Source: Streptomyces tateyamensis (GTDB taxonomy: Bacteria; Actinomycetota; Actinomycetes; Streptomycetales; Streptomycetaceae). From it: a stretch of DNA of 64,000 bases. The stretch is from assembly GCF_003205575.1 (NCBI RefSeq), contig NZ_PYBW01000032.1:1-64000 (forward strand), written 5' to 3'. The translations under genes and the position numbers were made by a program. The notes beneath the pieces are model-generated. The model ran no database searches. It saw only the letters and a program-made list of their open reading frames with translations, and was not told the origin of the DNA. Of this stretch, positions 24,751 through 32,906 are shown piece after piece (position 1 is the first letter of the stretch; the number at the start of each line of letters is the position of its first letter).

Positions 24751-25350
24751 TCAGTAGACCTGCCCCGGGTAGGGCTGCTGCTGCTGCTGTCCGAACTGCC
24801 CCTGCCCGAACTGCTGCTGCTGGTACTGCTGCTGAGTGCCCTGCTGCGGCTGGTACTGCTGCTGCGGAGCGCCCTGCTGGGGGGCGTGCTGCTGGAAGAA
24901 CTGCTGCGGGGGCAGCGGGCGGACCGGCGCCATCGGCGCCATCGGCGCGGGGCCGACCGGGTTCGGCCGCATCGGGGCGGCCTGCTGGTCCCACGGCTGG
25001 GCGGCGGCCGGCTGCGGGTAACCCGCCACCGGCTGACCGGGCATCCGCGGCGCCGGCACGTACGGCTGGGCGCCGTACCCGGTCATCGGAGGGGCGGACT
25101 GGTAGCCGCCGCTGGGGCCCGGGCCGAGTGCGAGCCGGGCGGGCGGCAGCGCGGGCAGCAGGCTGGTGGACTCCATCGCCGCACCGTAGGACGGTGAGGC
25201 CATGGGGGCCGGCGGAAGTGCGGCCGGCACGTTGATCGGCGCGATCTGCGGGACTCCGCGCTCTGCGACCAAGCTGTCGTAGATGGGCGTGCCCGACGAG
25301 AAGGACGGAGGGTAGTAACCGACTCCGTCGTAGGGGCGGGGCGAGGTCAT
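24751..25350 (-). CDS. Gln/Pro-rich low-complexity protein (DUF6643-like)
   Basis: 199 residues. The N-terminal 40 residues (MTSPRPYDGVGYY, then GTPIYDSLVAERGVPQIAPI) match what I recall of a conserved streptomycete family now numbered DUF6643. The rest is Pro/Ala/Gln-rich, and the last ~60 residues are dominated by Gln in short runs (QQFFQQHAPQQ, QQQYQQQQFGQGQFGQQQQQ). No transmembrane segment or signal peptide. Function unknown; the tail is likely disordered and may drive self-association. The conserved start favours ATG at 25350. Confidence 0.8.
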   Translation of the reverse strand: MTSPRPYDGVGYYPPSFSSGTPIYDSLVAERGVPQIAPINVPAALPPAPMASPSYGAAMESTSLLPALPPARLALGPGPSGGYQSAPPMTGYGAQPYVPAPRMPGQPVAGYPQPAAAQPWDQQAAPMRPNPVGPAPMAPMAPVRPLPPQQFFQQHAPQQGAPQQQYQPQQGTQQQYQQQQFGQGQFGQQQQQPYPGQVY

Positions 25351-25518
25351 GGGGCATACCGTAAGCCCAGAATGCGCCCCTGAGGAGACTGGGAAGGCCG
25401 ATAGTTCGAGTTGTTTACGTAGTCTTCGCTGACGCAAACCACTCGAACGGGGGGAAGATCGGACATTTCCCCGTCGAAATTCGGTCAGCAGCAGTCGAAA
25501 CCTGACCAGTTGAAACAC

Positions 25519-25545
25519 GCGAGCCCCTCACGCCGGGGGGCTCGC
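25519..25545. terminator. 9-bp stem-loop after mscL
   Basis: GCGAGCCCC (25519-25527) pairs with GGGGCTCGC (25537-25545), 15 bases beyond the minus-strand mscL stop. It is a plausible terminator for mscL. The remaining bases up to the Gln-rich gene (25351-25518) are AT-richer than average and hold no recognisable gene; they include that gene's promoter. Confidence 0.6.
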
Positions 25546-25559
25546 GACGGCGCAGTCGA

Positions 25560-26003
25560 TCAGCCGCGCTGCAGCGCCTGAGCAGGGAATCCGGCCTGCC
25601 CCGCCACCTCGCTGGTGCAGTGCGCGCAGCGCACGGCCGCGGCCGGGATCCGGCTGAGGCACTGCGGGCAGTCCACCTTGGCCGGCTCGGCGGCCACCGG
25701 CCGGTCGAACTTGGCCTGCAGCTTGCCGACCGGCAGCACCACGGCGAAGTAGATGACCGCACTGACCAGCACGAAGCTGATCAGCGCGTTCAGGAAGCCG
25801 CCGTAGGGGAAGGCGGTGCCCGCGACGGTGAAGGCCTCCTTGGTGAAGTCGCCCACCGCGCCCACGGCCACGCCGACCAGCGGGGTCAGGAAGGCGGTCA
25901 CGAACCCGGTGACCACGGCGGTGAACGCCGCACCGATGACGATACCGACCGCCAGGTCGACGACGTTTCCGCGCAGCAGGAAGCTGCGGAAGCCCTTGAA
26001 CAC
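25560..26003 (-). CDS. mscL: large-conductance mechanosensitive channel MscL with C-terminal zinc ribbon
   Basis: 147 residues. The N-terminus FKGFRSFLLRGNVVDLAVGIVIGAAFTAVV is the MscL amphipathic helix and TM1 pore lining. TM2 follows (GGFLNALISFVLVSAVIYFAVV). It opens under membrane tension and releases solutes during hypo-osmotic shock. The tail has CPQC and CAHC pairs 13 residues apart, a likely small zinc ribbon, in place of the plain helical bundle of E. coli MscL. Start: GTG at 26003 with GGAG 9 bases upstream. Confidence 0.92.
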   Translation of the reverse strand: MFKGFRSFLLRGNVVDLAVGIVIGAAFTAVVTGFVTAFLTPLVGVAVGAVGDFTKEAFTVAGTAFPYGGFLNALISFVLVSAVIYFAVVLPVGKLQAKFDRPVAAEPAKVDCPQCLSRIPAAAVRCAHCTSEVAGQAGFPAQALQRG

Positions 26004-26219
26004 GGCAGAGACTCCAGGGAGGGTGAGGGAGCGCGGGGGCTGGCCGCCCTGCCGCCCGGCCATCCTGGCCAAGCCGCCGGGCCCCGGTCCAACTCGCGTC
26101 ACCCGTTTCGCGTAGTGCCGACGGTGGATCTGACGCCGCGTCGGCCTGTTTCGTACAAGCACCGACGGCCTGGTCCGCGCCCCTGTCCAGCGGCCGGGTT
26201 TGGGCGCATACTTTCGGAC

Positions 26220-27047
26220 ATGCCTGCCCTGCTCGGGATCCTCGTGGTGCTGCTGGTCCTGTTCCTGTTCACCAGTGTGCGTGTCGTCCAGCAGTACGAG
26301 CGCGGCGTCGTGTTCCGGGTCGGCAGGGTGCGCGAGCGCGCCCGCGAGCCCGGACTGACCCTGCTGATCCCCGTCGTGGACCGGATGCGCAAGGTCAACG
26401 TCCAGGTGGTCACCATGCCGGTGCCCGCCCAGGAGGGCATCACCAAGGACAACGTCACGGTCCGGGTGGACGCGGTGCTGTACTTCCGGGTGGTCGAGCC
26501 GGTCAAGGCCACCGTGGACGTGCAGAACTACCAGTTCGCCATGCTCCAGGTCGCGCAGACCTCGCTGCGCTCGATCATCGGCAAGAGCGAGCTGGACGAC
26601 CTGCTCTCCGGCCGCGAGCAGCTGCACCGCGGCCTCGCCGAGATGATGGAGGCCCCCGCGAGGGCCTGGGGCGTGCACATCGACCTGGTGGAGATCAAGG
26701 ACGTCGCGCTGCCCGACTCGATGAAGCGCTCGATGGCCCGTCAGGCCGAGGCCGACCGCGAGCGGCGGGCCCGCATCATCACCGCCGACGGTGAGTTCCA
26801 GGCCGCCACCAAGCTGGCCGAGGCCGCCGCGCTGATGGACGGCACGCCCGCCGCGATGCAGCTGCGCCTGCTGCAGACCGTGGTCGAGGTGGCGGCGGAG
26901 AAGAACTCCACCCTGGTGCTGCCGTTCCCGGTCGAGCTGCTGCGGTTCTTCGAGTCCCACACGAAGCAGGCCGCCCCTGCCGCGGTCCCGCGGGCGCGGG
27001 CGGCGCAGGACGACGCCGTGGCCGAGGTGATCGAGGTCCAGGAGTAA
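26220..27047 (+). CDS. SPFH/band 7 domain protein (slipin)
   Basis: 275 residues: one N-terminal membrane helix (LLGILVVLLVLFLFTSVRVV), then the band 7 core with QQYERGVVFRVGRV, RKVNVQVVTMPVPAQEGITKDNV, LRSIIGKSELDDLLSGR and the charged helix RSMARQAEADRERRARI, all typical of prokaryotic stomatin/slipin proteins. They form oligomeric membrane scaffolds, often with an NfeD partner protease system; no nfeD gene is next to it. The ATG lies 5-7 bases after a TACT-type -10 and lacks a ribosome site. Confidence 0.92.
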   Translation: MPALLGILVVLLVLFLFTSVRVVQQYERGVVFRVGRVRERAREPGLTLLIPVVDRMRKVNVQVVTMPVPAQEGITKDNVTVRVDAVLYFRVVEPVKATVDVQNYQFAMLQVAQTSLRSIIGKSELDDLLSGREQLHRGLAEMMEAPARAWGVHIDLVEIKDVALPDSMKRSMARQAEADRERRARIITADGEFQAATKLAEAAALMDGTPAAMQLRLLQTVVEVAAEKNSTLVLPFPVELLRFFESHTKQAAPAAVPRARAAQDDAVAEVIEVQE

Positions 27048-27122
27048 CGGGGGTTGCCCCGATCGGGGGACTGCGGGCGCGTCAGCTGGCTCCGCGCCGA
27101 GGCCGGCTGACACCGTGGCAGC

Positions 27123-27779
27123 ATGCAGCCCGTCACCCGTGCCGTTCTCCTGGTGGTCTCCGCGGTCTCCGCCCTCAGCAGCACGCTGGCCCCGTTGCCG
27201 GCCGCGGCGGACGCCCCGTACAACACACTGCGCCACCCGCAGCAGGTCCGCGACAGCGGAAAGCGCGAGGTGGTGGAGGTGTTCTGGTACGGCTGCCTGC
27301 ACTCGCAGCTGCTGGAGAAGCCGCTGGAGGAGTGGGCGGCCCGGCAGCCCTCGGACGTGGTGCTGCACCGGATCCCCGCGGTCTGGGCCGGCGCTCCCGA
27401 GCAGGACGAGCAGCGTGCGCACGCCCGGCTCTACTTCACGCTGGACAAGCTGGGCCAGGTGGACCGGCTGCAGCAGGCGGTGTTCCGGTCGGTGCGCCAG
27501 GACGGCGCGGACCTGACCACCGAGCAGGCGGCGGCCGACTGGGCCGAGCGCCACGAGGTGGACCGGCAGAAGTTCACCGCCGCCTACGAGTCGGACGAGG
27601 TCCGCCGCGAGGTCGACCAGGCGCCCGACGACCGGGTCCGCTACGAGGTGAACGAGCTGCCCACCGCGGTGGTGCAGGGCCAGTGGTCGACCACCCCGAC
27701 CCGGGCGGGCGGGGTGGACCAGATCCCGGCGGTGCTCGACCAGTTGCTCGCCCAGGTCCGGTCCGCCCGGCGCCCCTGA
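27123..27779 (+). CDS. DsbA-like exported protein with incomplete CXXC
   Basis: 218 residues with a Sec signal peptide (TRAVLLVVSAVSAL to about residue 30, AAADA). The thioredoxin-like part begins VVEVFWYGCLHSQLLEKPLEEW, the DsbA active-site context (normally FWYGCPHC). Here Cys58 is kept but the second Cys is Ser61 and the Pro is Leu. The cis-Pro loop is probably NELPTAVV. A helical insertion typical of DsbA lies between. It cannot form the usual intramolecular disulfide, so it may act as a chaperone, isomerase-like or mixed-disulfide protein. Exported to the cell surface or membrane face. Confidence 0.83.
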   Translation: MQPVTRAVLLVVSAVSALSSTLAPLPAAADAPYNTLRHPQQVRDSGKREVVEVFWYGCLHSQLLEKPLEEWAARQPSDVVLHRIPAVWAGAPEQDEQRAHARLYFTLDKLGQVDRLQQAVFRSVRQDGADLTTEQAAADWAERHEVDRQKFTAAYESDEVRREVDQAPDDRVRYEVNELPTAVVQGQWSTTPTRAGGVDQIPAVLDQLLAQVRSARRP

Positions 27780-27798
27780 ACCCGGACAGGCCGTAGCC

Positions 27799-28983
27799 CT
27801 AGTAGGTGCGCCCCTTCCAGGCGGCGCCGCGGCCGCGGTAGTGCTGGACCGCCGAGTCCACCGTCATCGCCAGGTAGAGCAGGGCGGTGTACGGCAGCAG
27901 CAGCGCGGCCGGGGCCGGGCGGTCGTAGTAGCGGACCATCGGGAGATAGGTCAGCGTCATGACCGCCCAGGCGCCGGCCCCGAGGGCGAGCAGCGGCAGG
28001 CCCACGGTCACCGCGCCGGCCAGCACCGCCAGCGGCGGGACCAGGTAGACCAGCGCCAGCCCGAGCACCGTGCCCAGCAGCAGCGCGGGGGAGTGGCGCA
28101 GTTGGGCGTAGGCGCTGCGGGAGACCATCCGCCACAGCGGACCGAGCCCCTGGTACGGGCGCACGCTGGTGACCGCCAGCTCCGGCGAGCGCTCGGCCAG
28201 GCCCAGCCAGGTCCGCCCGCCGGTGCGCTTGACGGCGCGGGCCAGTGACACGTCGTCGATCACCGCGCCCCGGATCGCCTCGACCCCGCCGGCCCGCTCC
28301 AGCGCACTGCGGCGCACCAGCGAGCAGCCGCCGGCCGCGGCGGCGGTGCGCGAGGCGGGCCGGTTGCTCCAGCGGAACGGGTAGAGCTGGGCGAAGAAGT
28401 AGACGAAGGCCGGCACGATCAGCCGCTCCCAGGCGGACTCGGTGCGCAGCCGGGCCATCTGGGAGACCAGGACCAGCCGGTCCGGCGGGCCGCCCGCCTC
28501 CGCGGCGGCGACCAGGGCGGCCAGGGTCTGCGGGCCGTGCGCGATGTCGGCGTCGGTGAGCAGCAGCAGCTCGGCCTGGCCGGCCAGTTCGACCCCGTGC
28601 CGGACCGCCCACAGCTTGCCGGTCCAGCCGGCCGGCAGTGGCGGCGGGCTGGTGACGGTCAGCGGCAGTCCGCCCTCGGCCGCGAGGCGGCGGGCCACCT
28701 CCGCGGTGCCGTCCGAGCTGTGGTCGTCCACCAGGATCACCCGGGCCCGGCCCGGGTACTTCTGGGCCAGCAGGCCCGGCAGGCTGAGCGGCAGCACCTC
28801 GGCCTCGTCCCGCGCCGGGACCACCACCGCCACCTCGGGCCAGCGGGCCGGCTCCGGGCGGTGCGGCGGCAACCGCTGGTCGGTGCGCCAGAAGAACCCC
28901 TGCCCGAGCGCCAGCCAGAGCCAGCAGAGCAGCGACAGACCCGTCACCCACAGCAGCACCGTCACGCACGCAGTCTGCCGCAC
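27799..28983 (-). CDS. glycosyltransferase family 2, HpnB-like
   Basis: 394 residues. An N-terminal membrane helix is followed by a GT-A domain: VAVVVPARDEAEVLPLSL, ILVDDHSSDGTAEVA, the DXD-like LLTDADIAHGP and the ED-type base region GAVIDDVSLARAVKRTGG. Three membrane helices end the protein. This order, including LPAGWTGKLWAV, is that of the hopene-associated glycosyltransferase HpnB. It may glycosylate a hopanoid or another membrane lipid, but no squalene-hopene cyclase lies in the window. GTG at 28983 has AGGGGG 8-9 bases upstream; a second GTG is 6 codons later. Confidence 0.85.
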   Translation of the reverse strand: MRQTACVTVLLWVTGLSLLCWLWLALGQGFFWRTDQRLPPHRPEPARWPEVAVVVPARDEAEVLPLSLPGLLAQKYPGRARVILVDDHSSDGTAEVARRLAAEGGLPLTVTSPPPLPAGWTGKLWAVRHGVELAGQAELLLLTDADIAHGPQTLAALVAAAEAGGPPDRLVLVSQMARLRTESAWERLIVPAFVYFFAQLYPFRWSNRPASRTAAAAGGCSLVRRSALERAGGVEAIRGAVIDDVSLARAVKRTGGRTWLGLAERSPELAVTSVRPYQGLGPLWRMVSRSAYAQLRHSPALLLGTVLGLALVYLVPPLAVLAGAVTVGLPLLALGAGAWAVMTLTYLPMVRYYDRPAPAALLLPYTALLYLAMTVDSAVQHYRGRGAAWKGRTY

Positions 28984-29109
28984 CGCCCGGCCCCCTGCGT
29001 GGCGAATCCCCGGCGCGGCGCACCGGCTCCGGGTCGGCCGGCCCGCCCGGCCGGCGGGCGTGGCCAGCCTCGTGGGGCTGGCCGGGCGGATCGGTTAGGG
29101 TCGTGCCTT

Positions 29110-29889
29110 GTGAAGATCGCACTGATGGACTCCGGAATCGGTCTGCTGCCGGCCGCCGCCGCGCTGCGCGAGCTGCGCCCGGATGCCGACCTGGTGATCT
29201 CCTGCGATCCCGAGGGCATGCCGTGGGGCCCCCGGACCCCGGCGGACCTGACCGAGCACGCGCTGGCCTGCGCCCGGGCGGCGGCCGAGTACCGGCCGGA
29301 CGCGCTGGTGGTGGCCTGCAACACCGCGACCGTGCACGCCCTGGACGCGCTGCGGGCCGAGCTGGAGCCGGGCATCCCGGTGATCGGGACGGTGCCCGCG
29401 ATCAAGCCGGCCGCCCGGGCCGGCGGACGGGTGGCGATCTGGGCCACTCCGGCGACCACCGGCAGCGCCTACCAGCGGGGCCTGATCGCCGAGTTCGGCG
29501 GCGGCGCGGAGATCACCGAGGTGCCCTGCCCGGGGCTGGCGGACGCGGTCGAGCACGCGGACGAGGAGGCGCTGGAGCGGGCGATCGCGGCCGCGGCGGC
29601 GCTGACCCCGGCGGGCGTCGGGACGGTGGTGCTCGGCTGCACCCACTACGAGCTGGTGGCCGAACGGATCCGGGCGGCGGTGGCCCCGCCGGCCGGCACG
29701 GACCTGGTGCTGCTCGGCTCGGCCGACGCGGTGGCGGCCCAGACCCTGCGCCGCGCCGCCCCCGAGGCGCTGGCCCGCACCGGGTCGGGCACCCTGACCG
29801 TCCTGCTGACGGGGCGTCCGGGCGAGCTGCCCGCCCCGGCCGCCCGCTACCCGCAGGGCCGCGTGCTGACCGCCGCGCCGGTGGCCTGA
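29110..29889 (+). CDS. aspartate/glutamate racemase family protein (MurI-like)
   Basis: 259 residues with the cofactor-independent racemase pattern: LMDSGIGLLPAAAAL (catalytic Asp/Ser), VVACNTATVHALDAL (first catalytic Cys), PVIGTVPAIKPAA, and VVLGCTHYELV (second catalytic Cys with the Thr-His pair). It should interconvert L- and D-glutamate or a related amino acid for peptidoglycan. It differs from main MurI by GLLP instead of GGLT, and by a C-terminal extension of about 50 residues, so it may be a paralogue. GTG lies 8 bases after TAGGGT (29096-29101). Confidence 0.87.
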   Translation: MKIALMDSGIGLLPAAAALRELRPDADLVISCDPEGMPWGPRTPADLTEHALACARAAAEYRPDALVVACNTATVHALDALRAELEPGIPVIGTVPAIKPAARAGGRVAIWATPATTGSAYQRGLIAEFGGGAEITEVPCPGLADAVEHADEEALERAIAAAAALTPAGVGTVVLGCTHYELVAERIRAAVAPPAGTDLVLLGSADAVAAQTLRRAAPEALARTGSGTLTVLLTGRPGELPAPAARYPQGRVLTAAPVA

Positions 29890-29962
29890 GCAAGCTCGCT
29901 GCGGCGCCGGCGGGCTGACCCGCGGTCGGCCCACGGGCGGCCCACGGGCGCCGCCCGCCGGG

Positions 29963-30970
29963 TCAGCGTTTGCGGGGCCGGCCCGCCAGCAGCGCCTCGA
30001 ACTCCGCCGGGCCCGCAGCGGCATCCGCAGCGAGGCGGCTGATGTGCAGGGCCTCGCGCGGCAGTCGCGGGCTGAGCCGGTGGTCGGTCAGGAACGCGGT
30101 TCGGTAGCCCAGTTCGCGCAGCAGCCCGGCCGTCCGCGGGTCGGGGGAGCCGCCGGGGTAGGCGAAGGCCGTCGGCGCCGCCCCCAGCCACCCGGTGAGC
30201 TCCCGGTGCGCCCCCTGCACCTCCGCCCGCACCGTCGCCTCGTCGCACCGCGGCAGCTCCGGACCGCCCAGGCACTGGCTGCCCACCGCCACCCGGCCCG
30301 CCACCAGCCGGCCCAGCTCGGCCGGCGTCAGCCGCGGGCGGGCCGGCGCGCTCGCCCGGGCGCTGACCCGCAGCTCGTGCAGGCTGCGCCGCCGGTCCGG
30401 GTCGGGCAGCGCGGCCAGCTGCGCCAAACGGTCGGCCGCCCCGCCCGCGCAGAGCGCCCGGGCGCAGCCCCCGTGCGCCAGCAGGAACACCGCCTCGTCC
30501 CGCCAGGACGGCCGGTCGGTGCCTATCAGCTCGGTCGCCACGAAGGCCACCGCCGGCAGCCCACGGGCCGTCAGCGCGGGCAGCGCGTGCTCCAGCACCG
30601 TCCGGTCCGCGTCGTCGAAGGTGATCAGCACGCTGCGCGGCGGCAGCGGCTGCTCCCGGGTCAGTGCCTGCTCCAGGGCCGGCAGCGAGACCGGTACCGC
30701 GACCTGGCAGAGCCGGTCCAGCTGGGCGCCGAACGCCCGCTGGTCGGCGACCGGCCCGTAGGCGAGCACGGTCAGCCGCCGCGCCGCGTGTGCGCGCAGG
30801 AACGGCAGCGCGCACCCGGTGTGGACCAGCCAGGAGGCCAGCCGGTCCCCGGCCGGCTCGCCGGCCGCCGGCCCCGGCGGAGCAGGCAGCGCGGACGGCA
30901 CGGACGGCAGGTGGGCGGGCAGGACGGTGGTGGACGTCAGGTCCGGCGTACCGGCGTGAGAAAGCGGCAC
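29963..30970 (-). CDS. NodB-type polysaccharide deacetylase family protein lacking metal-binding histidines
   Basis: 335 residues. The NodB fold is clear: SVLITFDDADRTVLEHALPAL near residue 114 keeps the two Asp of motif 1, and TAFAYPGGSPDPRTAGLLRELGY matches motif 3. Motif 2, normally SHTxxHP with two zinc-binding His, reads SQCLGGP near residue 230, so both ligands are gone. The protein probably does not deacetylate a polysaccharide in the normal way; it may bind one. GTG at 30970 follows GGGGAG. It lies next to an epimerase-like protein with its own catalytic defect. Confidence 0.83.
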   Translation of the reverse strand: MPLSHAGTPDLTSTTVLPAHLPSVPSALPAPPGPAAGEPAGDRLASWLVHTGCALPFLRAHAARRLTVLAYGPVADQRAFGAQLDRLCQVAVPVSLPALEQALTREQPLPPRSVLITFDDADRTVLEHALPALTARGLPAVAFVATELIGTDRPSWRDEAVFLLAHGGCARALCAGGAADRLAQLAALPDPDRRRSLHELRVSARASAPARPRLTPAELGRLVAGRVAVGSQCLGGPELPRCDEATVRAEVQGAHRELTGWLGAAPTAFAYPGGSPDPRTAGLLRELGYRTAFLTDHRLSPRLPREALHISRLAADAAAGPAEFEALLAGRPRKR

Positions 30971-31105
30971 AGTGCTCCCCAAGCGAGGCCGGGCTGCCCC
31001 GGCGTGAACTCCCTCGACGCAGTGCAGACTCCCGCGCCCCGCAGATGGTTGTACGCGATGGGACTGACGGTCGCGCCACTTTCGGGAGCGCCGGCGCCGA
31101 CCGGC

Positions 31106-32047
31106 TCAGCGAGCCCTCGACCAGGCGAGGGTGCGCTCCAGGCCGACCCGCAGCGGCACCGGGCGCAGCCCCGGCAGCAGCGCCCGCAGCGGACCCGGAT
31201 CCGGCAGCGGCCGCGTCCGCTCGGCCTGCGGCTCGGCGTGCACCAGCGGCAGCGGGCGGCCGAGCGCCCGGCCGAGTTCGGCGGCCAGCTCCAGCACCGA
31301 GACCCGGGTGCCGCAGGCCAGGTCCACCGGCCCGGGCACGGTCAGGCGGCGCAGCACCGCCGCGCACAGCACCTGCGCCACCGTCCCCACGTAGGTGAAG
31401 TCCCGGCGCTGGCGCCCGTCCCCGTGCACCACCAGCGGCTCGCCGGCCAGCGCGGCCGCGACGAAGGCGGGCACCACGGCCGGTCCGCGGGGGCCGGCGG
31501 GCTGGAACGGGCCGAAAACGTCGCGCAGCCGAAGGGTCAGCACCCGCAGCCCGTAGCAGTGCTGGTAGGCCGTCAGGTAGCCCTCGGCCGCCAGCGCGCC
31601 GACCGCGTACGGGGTGCGCTCGGCGTCCGGGCCCAGCGCCGCGTCGGTCACCGCGGAGGCGGCCACCACCGGCAGGTGGCCGGCCCGACGGGCGGCCTCC
31701 AGGACCTGCAGCGTGCCGGTCGCGTTGACCAGGTGGTCGGCCGGCACGTCCGCGGGCCGGTCGGGCCGGACCGCAGCCGCCCCGCCCGTCGGCCCGCGCA
31801 GCGCCCGGCGCGGCGGCCGCGCGGCCAGGTGGACCACCGCCTGGGCGCCGTCCAGCGCCTCGTCCAGCAGGGCCGGGTCGAGCACCGAGCCCTCGAAGAG
31901 GTTCACCTCCAGCTCGGCCAGGTGCGTCTTGCGGCCGGTGCTGAAGTCGTCCACCACCCGGACCTCGGTGACCTCCGGGCGGCCGAGCAGTGCGGCGACC
32001 AGGTGGGCCCCGACGAATCCGGCTCCGCCGGTGACGACCACGCGCAT
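31106..32047 (-). CDS. NAD-dependent epimerase/dehydratase-like protein without the catalytic lysine
   Basis: 313-residue extended SDR. The Rossmann motif MRVVVTGGAGFVGAHL, acidic VVDDFSTGR and VVHLAARPP are standard for sugar-nucleotide epimerases. The active site normally reads YGxSK; here it is PYAVGALAAEGY near residue 148, with Tyr kept and Lys replaced by Ala. The upstream Ser is present as ASAV. NAD binding looks intact but catalysis by the Tyr-Lys pair should be impaired. Downstream GDGRQRRDFTYVGTV is the usual nucleotide-sugar recognition segment. ATG at 32047 follows AAGGAG. Confidence 0.83.
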   Translation of the reverse strand: MRVVVTGGAGFVGAHLVAALLGRPEVTEVRVVDDFSTGRKTHLAELEVNLFEGSVLDPALLDEALDGAQAVVHLAARPPRRALRGPTGGAAAVRPDRPADVPADHLVNATGTLQVLEAARRAGHLPVVAASAVTDAALGPDAERTPYAVGALAAEGYLTAYQHCYGLRVLTLRLRDVFGPFQPAGPRGPAVVPAFVAAALAGEPLVVHGDGRQRRDFTYVGTVAQVLCAAVLRRLTVPGPVDLACGTRVSVLELAAELGRALGRPLPLVHAEPQAERTRPLPDPGPLRALLPGLRPVPLRVGLERTLAWSRAR

Positions 32048-32224
32048 CGCGGCACAGACTCCTTCCGCCACCGGTACCGGGGACCGCGGGCGGAGCCGAT
32101 GGTAGCCGCCCGGACACGTTCCGTGTAGAGGGCGGGCGGCAGCTTTCCGGATCCGGCTGACGCCCCGTCGGGTCGGGGCCGGGCGGCACCGGTCGGGTCC
32201 GCTCGCCGCTCCCCGCGGCGCGGC

Positions 32225-32740
32225 TCAGAGCTTGCGCTGGCGGTAGGTCTCCTCGGCCGCCTCGACCACCGCCGCCAGGTCGCCGCCCGCCGAGGCGGTG
32301 GCCACCGCGGCGACCGCGCCCTCGACCAGCGGGGCGTCGGCGAACCGCACCGGGAACGGCAGCCCGTGCTCGTCGGCCGCCGCCAGCACTGCCAGCACCG
32401 TCTGCACGGCTGACGAGAGGTCGGCCAGCACGGCCACCCCGTGGCCCTGGTCCACCCGCCGGGCCGCCGCCGCCAGCAGCAGCGCGCTGCTGCCCAGCCC
32501 GTCGCCCGGCTGCCCGCCGGTGGCCGCGACCGGCGCCGGGTCCTCGGTCAGCGCCATCGCCCGGGCCAGGTCGGCCGCCTCCTCGGCCAGTTCGCGGCTG
32601 TGCGAGACCAGCACCACCCCGACCCGGCCCAGGACGGCCGAGCGGACCGGCGCCTGGCTGGGTACCCGGACCGCCGACGGCGCCTCCCCGATCGGGATCA
32701 CATCCGCTCCGCCGCCGCCGCGTGGACTGATCTGTGTCAT
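32225..32740 (-). CDS. DhaM-like phosphotransferase subunit (EIIA-Man domain)
   Basis: 171 residues. After a Gly/Pro-rich N-terminus of about 35 residues comes an EIIA-mannose fold: VGVVLVSHSRELAEEAADLARAMA with phospho-acceptor His47, a glycine-rich GLGSSALLLAAAARRVDQGHGVAVLADLSSAVQTVLAVL, and LVEGAVAAVATASAGGDLAAVV. This matches DhaM, which passes phosphate from HPr to the ADP of DhaL in PEP-dependent dihydroxyacetone phosphorylation. dhaK and dhaL are not in the window, so it is an orphan here; they may be elsewhere, or the domain may be regulatory. Confidence 0.85.
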   Translation of the reverse strand: MTQISPRGGGGADVIPIGEAPSAVRVPSQAPVRSAVLGRVGVVLVSHSRELAEEAADLARAMALTEDPAPVAATGGQPGDGLGSSALLLAAAARRVDQGHGVAVLADLSSAVQTVLAVLAAADEHGLPFPVRFADAPLVEGAVAAVATASAGGDLAAVVEAAEETYRQRKL

Positions 32741-32906
32741 GTCTGCTCCCCGCTCTCGGCCGGTTCCCGCCCACTGTCGCAAACCCGGCGCGCGCCGTCC
32801 CGCGCCCGCGCCGCAGGATCCCGCGATCGACCCGAAAGCGCAGCCCGGGGCAGCTGCCCGGCGATAACCTGGGGCAGTTGACGGATCTTCGGGAGGAGCA
32901 CCACCA

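Noticed and set aside
24770..24900. CTG-rich short repeats considered as a CRISPR-like or microsatellite element
   Set aside because: They are in-frame Gln codons of the Gln-rich protein, without spacers.
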